A DNA stretch of 64,000 nucleotides from Naasia sp. (GTDB lineage Bacteria > Actinomycetota > Actinomycetes > Actinomycetales > Microbacteriaceae), in assembly GCF_025465545.1 (NCBI RefSeq), contig NZ_JAODMK010000010.1:109813-173812 (forward strand), in the 5' to 3' direction. A program made the translations under genes and the position numbers. The first letter of the stretch is position 1, and each line of letters opens with the position of its first letter. Below are positions 34,624 through 42,923 of this stretch, piece after piece. The notes under the pieces are model-generated. The model was not told the DNA's origin, searched no databases, and saw only the letters and a program-made list of their open reading frames with translations.

Positions 34624-36297
34624 TCATCGGCCGAGGAGCGCGAAGCGCAGGGTGTCGAGCCCCACCCCGCCGATGTCCAGGGCCCGGCGGTGGAAGCGCC
34701 TGATGGAGAACTCGGTGCCCTCGCGGCGCTGGGTCTCGTCCCGCAGCTGCTCCCAGATGCGCTGGCCCACCTTGTAGGCGGGCGCCTGGCCGGGCCAGCC
34801 CAGGTACCGGTTCGACTCGAAGCGCAGAGACGCCTCGTCCCAGCTCGAGTTGGCCCGCATGAAGGGGAAGACCTGATCCCCCTGCCAGGTCCCGCCGTCC
34901 GGATGCGGCTTGCCGAGGTGCACGCCGAGGTCGACCACGACCCGGGCCGCGCGGAGGCGCTGTGCGTCGAGCATCCCGAAGCGGTCGGCGGGGTCGTCGA
35001 GGTAGCCGAGGTCGTCCATCAGGCGCTCCGCGTAGAGGGCCCAGCCCTCCGCGTGCCCGGAGGTGCCGGCGATGCGCCGCCACGAGTTGAGCTGCGCCTT
35101 GTTGTAGGTGGCGATGCCGATCTGCAGGTGATGCCCCGGCACCCCCTCGTGGTAGACGGTGGTCGTCTCGTGCCAGGTGTCGAACTCGGTGACACCCTCG
35201 GGGACCGACCACCACATGCGCCCCGGGCGGGAGAAGTCGTCGGACGGGCCGGTGTAGTAGACGCCGCCGGTCCGGGTCGGCGCGATGCGGCACTCGAGGG
35301 CGCGCACCTCGGCCGGGATGTCGAAGGAGGTGCGACCCAGGTTCTCGATCGCGCGATCGCTGAGGTCCTGCATCCAGCGCTGCAGGGCATCCGTGCCGGA
35401 GAGCTTCCGGCTGGGATCCTGCTCGAGGTGCGCGATCGCCTCGGCGACGGTCGCGCCGGGGACGATCTCCCGGGCGATGGCCTCCTGCTCCTCGACCATC
35501 CGCCGCAGCTCCTCGAGCCCCCACTCGTAGGTCTCGTCGAGGTCGATGGCGGCGCCGAGGAAGCCGCGCGAGGCCAGCGAGTAGATCTCCCGGCCGACCC
35601 CGTCCTCGTCGCGCGCGTGCGGAGCGAGCTCTCGCTCGAGGAAGTCGGCGAAGTCGCCGTACGCGGCGGCAGCGGACGTCGCGCCCACCTCCAGGTCCCG
35701 GCGGAGGGCATCCGACACCGGCACGCCGCCGACCTGTGCGCCGCCGGTGAGGGTGAAGAAGAAGCCGTCCGCCGCCGCGTGGCCGCGGGCCTGCTTCGCC
35801 ACCTCGCGCACCTGGCGCACGGCGGGCACGGTGCCGCTGTCGATGCCGCTGCGGAGCGTCTCGATGTAGCCGCCGAGCGCCGCGCCGACGTTGCCCAGGC
35901 GCTCGGCGACGTGCGCCCAGCCGCCCTCCGTGGCCGTGGGCATCAGGTCGAAGATCTCGCGGATGTCCTGCGCGGGCGAGGCGATCACGTTGAGGTCCCT
36001 GAGATGGAAGAGCGCCTCGTGCTTCTCTCCCGCGAGGTCCAGCTCGCGCCCCAGGTCGGCCTTCGTGACGGCGTCGACCGGGTCCGCGGCCCGCGCCTGC
36101 GTGAGCTCCTGCCGGGTTCGGCGCGTGGCCTCGAGAACGCGCTCCGCGCCGGCCGGGGAATAGTCGGTGTAGCCGCCCTCGTTGCCGGGCCTGCCCAGCC
36201 AGATGCCCTGCTCGGGCGACAGCTCGACGAGGGTGTCCACCCAGCGGTCGGCGATGCGGTCGATGTCGGTGCTCTGGCGCTCGGGGGTCCCACTCAC
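34624..36297 (-). CDS. DUF885 domain-containing protein
   Basis: TVYHEGVPGHHLQIGIATYNKAQLNSWRRIAGTSGHAEGWALYAERLMDDLGYL (HExxxH-like, DUF885). Confidence 0.88.
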   Translation of the reverse strand: MSGTPERQSTDIDRIADRWVDTLVELSPEQGIWLGRPGNEGGYTDYSPAGAERVLEATRRTRQELTQARAADPVDAVTKADLGRELDLAGEKHEALFHLRDLNVIASPAQDIREIFDLMPTATEGGWAHVAERLGNVGAALGGYIETLRSGIDSGTVPAVRQVREVAKQARGHAAADGFFFTLTGGAQVGGVPVSDALRRDLEVGATSAAAAYGDFADFLERELAPHARDEDGVGREIYSLASRGFLGAAIDLDETYEWGLEELRRMVEEQEAIAREIVPGATVAEAIAHLEQDPSRKLSGTDALQRWMQDLSDRAIENLGRTSFDIPAEVRALECRIAPTRTGGVYYTGPSDDFSRPGRMWWSVPEGVTEFDTWHETTTVYHEGVPGHHLQIGIATYNKAQLNSWRRIAGTSGHAEGWALYAERLMDDLGYLDDPADRFGMLDAQRLRAARVVVDLGVHLGKPHPDGGTWQGDQVFPFMRANSSWDEASLRFESNRYLGWPGQAPAYKVGQRIWEQLRDETQRREGTEFSIRRFHRRALDIGGVGLDTLRFALLGR

Positions 36298-36306
36298 CCG
36301 ACGAGC

Positions 36307-36804
36307 CTAGGCGGACTCGCCGCCGCCGAAGAGGACGCGGATCTCGGCAGGATCGGTGGCGGAGCGGAGCCGCTCGGCGAGGGCCGGCTCGAGCAGGATC
36401 TCCGCCAGGCGCGCGACCAGGGCCACATGACCGCCCGCCGAGGCGGCGATGCCGACGCAGACGCGGACCGTGTCGCCGTTCCAGTCGACCCCCTCCGGGA
36501 AGCCGAGCACGACCATCGCACTGCGCGACACCGCGTCCTTGCCGCCCAGCGTCCCGTGCGGAATGGCCACGCCCTCGCCGATGTAGGTGGACACCGCGTG
36601 CTCGCGCTCGAGCATGGACTCCAGGTACGCCCGGGTCACGGCACCGGAGGCGACCAGCGCCTCGCCGCACTGGCGGACGGCGTCGAAGCGGTCGAGCGCG
36701 GTGCAGTCCAGCCGGATGGCCGAGTCGCCGAGCAGCTCGGTCAGCGGCCGCCGCGTCGCGCCTGCCATGCCGTCCCCCGTCTCCGCGTCCTGTCCATTCT
36801 GCAC
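36307..36804 (-). CDS. Standalone PTS sugar transporter subunit IIA (fructose/mannitol type)
   Basis: YLESMLEREHAVSTYIGEGVAIPHGTLGGKDAVSRSAMVVLGFPEGVDWNGD; an in-frame internal ATG (MAGAT) is an alternative start. Confidence 0.9.
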   Translation of the reverse strand: MQNGQDAETGDGMAGATRRPLTELLGDSAIRLDCTALDRFDAVRQCGEALVASGAVTRAYLESMLEREHAVSTYIGEGVAIPHGTLGGKDAVSRSAMVVLGFPEGVDWNGDTVRVCVGIAASAGGHVALVARLAEILLEPALAERLRSATDPAEIRVLFGGGESA

Positions 36805-36819
36805 CCGCGGTGCCGGCGA

Positions 36820-39507
36820 TCAGTGTGCGGCGGCGTCCCAGTTGTCGCCACGGCCGACCTGCACGTCGAGGGGCACCTTGAGCTCCGCGGCGTGGGCCAT
36901 CCGGTTCGTCACGATCGCCTCCAGGGCATCCCACTCCCCCGCTGCGACCTCGAACACGAGCTCGTCGTGCACCTGGAGCAGCATGCGCGAGCGGAGGCTC
37001 CTGGCGCGCAGGTCCGCGTCGATCCGCATCATCGCGAGCTTCATGACGTCCGCGGCGGAGCCCTGAATGGGCGCGTTCAGCGCCTGCCGCTCCGCGTTGT
37101 CGCGGAGCACCCGGTTCGGGCTGTTGAGGTCGGGGAACGGGCGTCGGCGCCCGAAGATCGTCTCGGTGTAGCCGTCGGCCCTGGCCTGCTCCACCACGTT
37201 CCTGAGGTAGTCGCGCACGGCGCCGAAGCGGGCGAAGTAGTCGGTCATCAGCTGACGGGCCTCGCTCGTGTCGATGCGCAGCTGCTTGCTGAGGCCGAAT
37301 GCGCTGAGGCCGTAGGCCAGGCCGTAGGACATCGCCTTGACCTTGGTGCGCATGACGGGGGTCACCTCGACCGGGTCGACGCCGAACACGCGGGACCCCA
37401 CGAACCGGTGCAGGTCCTCCCCCGCGTCGAAAGCCTCGATCAGGCCGGCGTCCTCCGAGAGGTGCGCCATGATCCGCATCTCGATCTGCGAGTAGTCGGC
37501 GGTGAGGAGGGTCTCGTAGCCCTCGCCCTTGGTGAACGCGGCGCGCATCCTCCTGCCCTCGTCGGCGCGGATGGGGATGTTCTGGAGGTTGGGGTCGTTG
37601 GAGGAGATCCGGCCGGTGGTGGTGCCGGTCTGCACGTAGGTCGTGTGGATTCGCCCGTCGGTGTCGATGCCGCGCTCGAGCGTGTCGATGATCTGGCGCA
37701 GCTTGCTCGCGTCGCGGTGCTGCAGGAGCAGGTCGACGAACGGGTGCGGGTGGGAGTCCATCAGGTCGGCGAGGGAGTCCGCGTCGGTCGAGTAGCCGGT
37801 CTTGGTCGACCGCGTCTTCGGCATGCCGAGCTCCTCGAAGAGCACCTGCTGCAGCTGCTTGGGCGAGCCGAGGTTGAGCTCGTGCCCGAGCACCTCGTAG
37901 GCCTGCTGGGCAAGGTCCTCGATGCGGCCGCCGAGCTCGCTGGAGAGGCCGGCGAGCAGCGGGGCGTCGATCGCCACCCCGTTCGCCTCCATGCGGGCGA
38001 GCACCTGCAGGGTGGGGATCTCGATGTCGGTGAGCACCCGGGTGTCGCGCTCGTCGAGCACGTGCCGCAGGGCGTGCACGGTCCGGCCGAGGAACCAGGC
38101 GTCGGTCGCCACCCCGGCTCCCTCATCCGCGGACACCAGCTGGTTGGGGTCCGCGATCGGCAGCTGTTCGGTGAGATAGCGGAGCACGAGGTCCGACAGC
38201 GTCTTGTCGATGCCGCTCGGCCGCAGCAGCCAGCCGGCCAGCAGGGTGTCGAACACCAGCCCGCCGAGAGCGAGACCCGCCGTTGTGAGGGCCTTCACCT
38301 GGGGCTTCGCGTCGTGCATCAGCTTGGGCGAGTCGGCCGCCAGCCACTCCTCGAATGGCGCGAAGTCCGCACTTCCGGCGACCCAGGGCAGAGTGACGGA
38401 CTCGGTGCTGCTGGCGAGGCCGATCGAGAGCACCCGCCCGCCTGAATGCTCGATCATCACGGCGAGCCCGGTCGGCTGCTCCTCGGCGCTGCGCCGCAGC
38501 CACGCCGCGAGGTCCTCGCCGGTGAGATTCTGCGGGGTGGGTGTCGGCGGTGCGACGCTCGGCTCCTCCTCCAGCGCCGCCTCGGGGGTGTCGGCTGAGG
38601 ACGCCGAGCCCGACTCGCCCTCGAGCTTGAGGACCCGGTCGAGGATGTTGCGCATCTGCAGGCCGCCGAGGACATCGCGGACGGCCTTGATGTCGAGCGG
38701 CTTGCGCTCGAGGTCTGCGGGGCCGAGCGGCAGCTCCAGGTCGGTGACCAGCCGGTTGAGGCGGCGGTTGCGCTCCACCCGGTCGCGCTGCTCCCGGAGG
38801 TTGTTGCCGACCACGCCTTTGATCTCGTCGGCGCGGGCGAGGATCTCCTCGAGGCTGCCGAACTGGAGCAGCCACTTGACGGCGGTCTTCTCCCCCACCT
38901 TGTCCACGCCGGGCAGGTTGTCGCTCGTCTCGCCCACGAGGGCCGCGACGTCGGGGTACTGCCACGGCTCGATGCCGTAGCGGCTGTGCACCTTCTCCAC
39001 GTCGTAGCGGGTGAGGTCGGTCACGCCCTGACGGGACGGGTAGAGCAGGGTCACGTCCTCGTTGACCAGCTGGATGGCGTCCCGGTCGCCGGACACCACG
39101 AGCACCTTGTAGCCCTGCTCCGTGCCCCGCTTGGCGAGGCTTGCGAGGATGTCGTCCGCCTCGTAGTCCTCCATCGACATCGTCGGGATGTTCATCGCCT
39201 TGAGCGCGTCCTGCAGCAGCGGCACCTGACCCACGAACTCGGCCGGGGTGTCCCCCCGGGTGCCCTTGTACTCGGGATAGTCGCGGGTGCGGAAGGACGC
39301 CCGGGACAGGTCGAAGGCGACGCCCAGGTGGGTGGGCTTCTCCTTCTGCAGGAGCACGAGGAGCATCGAGAGGAAGCCGTGGATGGCGTTCGTGTGCTGC
39401 CCGCTGGAGGCCTGGAAGCTGTCGACGGGGAGGGCGTAGAACGCCCGGAAGGCCAGCGAATGACCGTCGATCAACAGGAGGGTAGGCTGATCGGGCTCTG
39501 ACACCAT
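36820..39507 (-). CDS. polA: DNA polymerase I
   Basis: LLIDGHSLAFRAFYAL; LLTADYSQIEMRIMAHLSEDAGLIEAF; MLLQVHDELVFEV; alternative GTG start at 39504. Confidence 0.97.
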   Translation of the reverse strand: MVSEPDQPTLLLIDGHSLAFRAFYALPVDSFQASSGQHTNAIHGFLSMLLVLLQKEKPTHLGVAFDLSRASFRTRDYPEYKGTRGDTPAEFVGQVPLLQDALKAMNIPTMSMEDYEADDILASLAKRGTEQGYKVLVVSGDRDAIQLVNEDVTLLYPSRQGVTDLTRYDVEKVHSRYGIEPWQYPDVAALVGETSDNLPGVDKVGEKTAVKWLLQFGSLEEILARADEIKGVVGNNLREQRDRVERNRRLNRLVTDLELPLGPADLERKPLDIKAVRDVLGGLQMRNILDRVLKLEGESGSASSADTPEAALEEEPSVAPPTPTPQNLTGEDLAAWLRRSAEEQPTGLAVMIEHSGGRVLSIGLASSTESVTLPWVAGSADFAPFEEWLAADSPKLMHDAKPQVKALTTAGLALGGLVFDTLLAGWLLRPSGIDKTLSDLVLRYLTEQLPIADPNQLVSADEGAGVATDAWFLGRTVHALRHVLDERDTRVLTDIEIPTLQVLARMEANGVAIDAPLLAGLSSELGGRIEDLAQQAYEVLGHELNLGSPKQLQQVLFEELGMPKTRSTKTGYSTDADSLADLMDSHPHPFVDLLLQHRDASKLRQIIDTLERGIDTDGRIHTTYVQTGTTTGRISSNDPNLQNIPIRADEGRRMRAAFTKGEGYETLLTADYSQIEMRIMAHLSEDAGLIEAFDAGEDLHRFVGSRVFGVDPVEVTPVMRTKVKAMSYGLAYGLSAFGLSKQLRIDTSEARQLMTDYFARFGAVRDYLRNVVEQARADGYTETIFGRRRPFPDLNSPNRVLRDNAERQALNAPIQGSAADVMKLAMMRIDADLRARSLRSRMLLQVHDELVFEVAAGEWDALEAIVTNRMAHAAELKVPLDVQVGRGDNWDAAAH

Positions 39508-39510
39508 GCC

Positions 39511-39533
39511 AGCCTAGCCGCGGCCGCGGACAG
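39511..39533 (-). promoter_or_regulatory. Possible polA promoter CTGTCCGCG-N8-TAGGCT (weak damage-type match), leaderless
   Basis: Minus strand CTGTCCGCG GCCGCGGC TAGGCT, 6 nt to GTG at 39504. Confidence 0.4.
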
Positions 39534-39557
39534 TCTTCCGGGGCCGGAGAGGACCCG

Positions 39558-39983
39558 ATGACGACCTGGCCCGAGGACCTGGACCCGCAGCTGGTGGAGC
39601 GTCTGGTGACCACCGGCGGCGGCGAGCTCTCGCGCAAGATGGGCATCGAATTCGTCGAGCTGTCGGCCTCGCACTCGGTCGCGCGGATGCCCGTCGAGGG
39701 CAACAGGCAGGTCGTCGGCCTGCTGCACGGTGGCGCCCACGTGGTGCTCGGCGAGTCCCTCGGATCGATCTCGTCGGCGATCCACGCGGGCCCGGACCGC
39801 TACGCGGTGGGCATCGAGATCAACGCGACGCACTCTCGGTCGGTCACCTCGGGCTGGGTGACCGCCACCTGCGACGCCCTCGTGCTGGGCCGGACCCTCG
39901 CGACCCACGAGATCGTCGTGCGTGACGAGGAGGGCCGCCGGCTCTCCACGGTCCGCATGACGAACCTCCTCCGCGACAAGTAG
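39558..39983 (+). CDS. Hotdog-fold thioesterase (PaaI family)
   Basis: GLLHGGAHVVLGESLGSISSAIHAGPDRYAVGIEINATHSRSVTSGWVTATC. Confidence 0.9.
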   Translation: MTTWPEDLDPQLVERLVTTGGGELSRKMGIEFVELSASHSVARMPVEGNRQVVGLLHGGAHVVLGESLGSISSAIHAGPDRYAVGIEINATHSRSVTSGWVTATCDALVLGRTLATHEIVVRDEEGRRLSTVRMTNLLRDK

Positions 39984-40038
39984 CCGCGCCCGGCGCCGCC
40001 CCGTCTCCGGGTGCGGGCTTCCTCCCCCTCTCCCCCGC

Positions 40039-40095
40039 CGACTTGCCACTTAATTACGCTCTCCGACCCCAGAAGCGTCATTTTCTGGCAAGTCG
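40039..40095. repeat. REP-like palindromic element, copy 1 (upstream of the DUF559 gene)
   Basis: CGACTTGCCActtAATtACGCT-loop-AGCGTcATTttcTGGCAAGTCG. Confidence 0.8.
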
Positions 40096-40151
40096 GTCCT
40101 GGGGTGTGGACAGGGGGCGCGGCCAGGCGGGCGGGGCGGCACTCTGTGCGG

Positions 40152-41066
40152 ATGCTCTCGCAGGAACCGCTTCCGCAGCCCCTCGATCGCACTCCGTTCA
40201 GTGTCGCGGAGGCGAAGCGGGCAGGCGTCCGGCACCGACGCCTGTACCGGCCGGACCTGGCCCGGCCGTTCCACGGCGTGCGGTCCGCTTCGGGGGAGAC
40301 CTCTGACGCCCGCACCCTCTGTGAGGCGTTCCTGCCGAGGCTGCGCACCGGGCAGTTCTTCAGCCATACGACGAGTGCCCGGCTGCAGGGGATCCCGCTG
40401 CCCTTGCGACTCGCCGAGGATCGGCGGCTGCACGTCTCGGTGCTGGCGCCGGGCCGAGCGGTGCGCACCACGGGCGCGGTGGGGCATCAGCTGATCGCCC
40501 GCACCGGGCTCGTCGTCCTGAGCGAGGGGCTGCCGATCGCGAGCCCTCTCGAGTCCTGGTGCCAGCTCGCCACCCTGCTGACGGTCGACGAGCTCATCGA
40601 TGCGGGCGACTTCCTGGTCGGCCGGCCCTCGCGTAACACCCACGGCATGTGGGCGGCGATGGCGGCAGCCGTGAGGTCGGACGACCGACCCTGCGTCGGG
40701 CGGCTCCGGGACGCGTTCGCCGAGGTGCGCCCGGGAGTGCGCTCTCCCGGCGAGACGCGCCTCCGGCTGCTCCTCACCCGGGCGGGACTGCCCGAACCGC
40801 TGCTCAACGAGGTCATCCGGGACCAGGACGGACGCTTCGTAGCGGAATGCGACCTGGTGTACCGGGCACAGCGGCTGGTTCTCGAGTACGAGGGCGACTA
40901 CCACCGCACCGACGCCCGCACCTTCCGGAACGACATCGTGCGCAGGGAGCGGCTCGACGACCTCGGCTACCGGACGCTGCGCGTCACCGTGGACGACCTC
41001 AGGCAGCGCCCGGAGGAGACGGTGGCGCGGGTGCAGGCCCGCTTGACCGCCGCAAGCCCCGCGTGA
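40152..41066 (+). CDS. DUF559/Vsr-like endonuclease-fold protein with AbiEi-like N-terminal region
   Basis: N-term FSVAEAKRAGVRHRRLYRPDLARPFHGVRS; C-term FVAECDLVYRAQRLVLEYEGDYHRTDARTFRNDIVRRERLDDLGYRTLRVTVDDL (PD-(D/E)xK-like D...ExE). Confidence 0.8.
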   Translation: MLSQEPLPQPLDRTPFSVAEAKRAGVRHRRLYRPDLARPFHGVRSASGETSDARTLCEAFLPRLRTGQFFSHTTSARLQGIPLPLRLAEDRRLHVSVLAPGRAVRTTGAVGHQLIARTGLVVLSEGLPIASPLESWCQLATLLTVDELIDAGDFLVGRPSRNTHGMWAAMAAAVRSDDRPCVGRLRDAFAEVRPGVRSPGETRLRLLLTRAGLPEPLLNEVIRDQDGRFVAECDLVYRAQRLVLEYEGDYHRTDARTFRNDIVRRERLDDLGYRTLRVTVDDLRQRPEETVARVQARLTAASPA

Positions 41067-41074
41067 AGGGAGCC

Positions 41075-41127
41075 ACTTGCCACTTGATGACGCTTTTCGG
41101 GGTGATAAGCGTCATTAACTGGCAAGT
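41075..41127. repeat. REP-like palindromic element, copy 2 (8 nt downstream of the DUF559 gene)
   Basis: ACTTGCCAcTTGATGACGCTT-loop-AAGCGTCATTAAcTGGCAAGT; 21-position stem with one mismatch and one G:T. Confidence 0.85.
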
Positions 41128-41163
41128 CGACCCTGGTGGCGAGGACCGGAGGGGCCGGGCGGG

Positions 41164-41772
41164 CTACTTCTTGGCGTTCAGCTGCTCGATGATGGCCTGG
41201 GCCACGTCGCGCATGGTGAGGCGGCGGTCCATGGAGGCCTTCTGGATCCAGCGGAAGGCGTCGGGCTCCGAGAGGCCCATCTTCTCGTTGAGGAGGCCCT
41301 TGGCGCGGTCGACCAGCTTGCGGGTCTCGAAGCGCTCGACCATGTCCGCGACCTCGGCCTCGAGGGTGACGATCTGCTGGTAGCGGCTGAGCGCGATCTC
41401 GATGGCGGGCAGCAGGTCGTTCGGCGTGAACGGCTTGACCACGTAGGCCAGGGCGCCCGCCTCGCTCGCCCGTTCGACGAGCTCCTTCTGACTGAAGGCG
41501 GTGAGCAGAACGACGGGAGCGATGTGGTTCTTGGAGAGCCGCTCGGCGGCGGAGATGCCGTCCAGCTGCGGCATCTTCACGTCCATGATCACGAGGTCGG
41601 GACGCAGCTCGGTGGCGAGGGCGACCGCGGTCTCACCGTCGCCCGCCTCGCCGACGACCTCGAATCCGTTGTCCTGGAGGATCTCGACGATGTCGAGCCG
41701 GATCAGGGACTCGTCTTCGGCGACCACCACTCTGCGAGGGGCAGCCGCGGGGGCCTGAGGCTGATCTGTCAC
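41164..41772 (-). CDS. ANTAR-domain response regulator (PdtaR-like)
   Basis: VVVAEDESLIRLDIVEILQDNGFEVVGEAGDGETAVALATELRPDLVIMDVKMPQLDG; C-term ANTAR helices LVDRAKGLLNEKMGLSEPDAFRWIQKASMDRRLTM. Confidence 0.95.
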   Translation of the reverse strand: MTDQPQAPAAAPRRVVVAEDESLIRLDIVEILQDNGFEVVGEAGDGETAVALATELRPDLVIMDVKMPQLDGISAAERLSKNHIAPVVLLTAFSQKELVERASEAGALAYVVKPFTPNDLLPAIEIALSRYQQIVTLEAEVADMVERFETRKLVDRAKGLLNEKMGLSEPDAFRWIQKASMDRRLTMRDVAQAIIEQLNAKK

Positions 41773-41822
41773 GGGGAGAGCCTACGGTATGGTGGGCGAC
41801 GCCGACCTCGCCCGTCGGCAGG

Positions 41823-41905
41823 GCCGGTGTGGCGGAATGGCAGACGCGGGGCACTCAAAATGCTCTGTCCGAAAGGGCGTGTGGGTTCGAGTCCCACCAC
41901 CGGTA
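41823..41905 (+). tRNA. tRNA-Leu (anticodon CAA)
   Basis: Acceptor GCCGGTG/CACCGGT, anticodon stem GGGCA-CTCAAAA-TGCTC, long variable arm, T-arm GTGGG-TTCGAGT-CCCAC; CCA not encoded. Confidence 0.95.
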
Positions 41906-42024
41906 CGCCGCGACGCACCGCCTCCGGCGGGCGACGTGGCGTGCGTGGGCGAGAAGCACACCGGGGCCCCGCCGGCCCGGGAGCCGCGTAGCGGCGGACG
42001 GCCGGACGGTGGGGACGGGTTCGA

Positions 42025-42102
42025 CCCTCAGCAGGCATTCCTCCCGCCAAACGCCTGCACGGCCCCCTTCTGCCTGCTGGAGCCGATTCTGCCTGCTGAG
42101 GG
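42025..42102. repeat. 13-bp perfect inverted repeat (CCCTCAGCAGGCA/TGCCTGCTGAGGG) with an internal extra TCTGCCTGCTG copy
   Basis: Arms 42025-42037 and 42090-42102; intergenic between the tRNA and the hydrolase gene. Confidence 0.8.
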
Positions 42103-42147
42103 ATAGGAGACGGCGCGCATCCCCGAGCCGGCGGTGCGCCGGCGGGC

Positions 42148-42918
42148 CTACAGCCCGGCGAGCAGGGCTGCCGCGACCGCGTCCGGGGCCTCCACCGCCG
42201 CCTGGTGCCGCACTCCGGGGAGGACCACCGACGTCACGCCCGGGGCCTGCACCAGGGGCCGCATCGCCTCGGCGGTCGCGACGGGGTCGTGCTCGCCGCG
42301 CACCGCGAGCACCGGGACGGTCAGCCCGGCGATCCGGTCGCGCACGTCCCAGCCGCCGAGCGCCTCGCAGCAGAGGGCGTAGCTCTCGTCGTCGGTCGCG
42401 GCGACGCCGGCCAGCACCCTGCCCACCGTGTCCGGATCGGCCGCAGTGAAGGCGGGCGTGAACCAGCGCTCGGCGAGCCCGCCCACCAGCGAGCCGGTGC
42501 CGGAGCGCCGGACCACGACCGCGCGGTCGCGCCAGCCGGACGGCTCGCCGATGCGCGGCGCCGAGCAGAGCACCGCGACGCCGCTCAGCCGCTGCGGCCA
42601 GGTGATGGCCAGCTCCTGGGCGACCGCGCCGCCGAGCGAGAGTCCGGCGATCGCGAAGCGCTCGTGCCCGAGGGCGTCGACCGCGTCGAGCACTCCGGCC
42701 GCGAGGTCCTCGATCGCGAACGGGTCCTCGGCGAGGGCGGACGCGCCGTGCCCGGGGTGGTCGATGCCGACCACCTGCCAGCGATCGGCGAGGAGTTCGG
42801 CGGCCGCACGCCAGTCCTCGTGGCTGCCGCCGAGGCTCGCCAGCACCACGAGGAGCTCACCTGCACCTTCAGCCGAACCGGCGAGCGGGGTCGCCGTGAG
42901 GACCGGCTGCGCGGCCAC
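42148..42918 (-). CDS. Alpha/beta fold hydrolase
   Basis: IDHPGHGASALAEDPFAIEDLAAGVLDAVDALGHERFAIAGLSLGGAVAQELA. Confidence 0.92.
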   Translation of the reverse strand: MAAQPVLTATPLAGSAEGAGELLVVLASLGGSHEDWRAAAELLADRWQVVGIDHPGHGASALAEDPFAIEDLAAGVLDAVDALGHERFAIAGLSLGGAVAQELAITWPQRLSGVAVLCSAPRIGEPSGWRDRAVVVRRSGTGSLVGGLAERWFTPAFTAADPDTVGRVLAGVAATDDESYALCCEALGGWDVRDRIAGLTVPVLAVRGEHDPVATAEAMRPLVQAPGVTSVVLPGVRHQAAVEAPDAVAAALLAGL

Positions 42919-42923
42919 TGGCC

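Noticed and set aside
34426-38445. 1339-aa plus-strand ORF
   Set aside because: Antisense across DUF885, EIIA and polA genes; mirror ORF.
41823-41905. tRNA-Leu as an attachment site of an integrative element
   Set aside because: No integrase, no repeat of the tRNA 3' end seen in the window, and downstream genes are core (pyk, glt).
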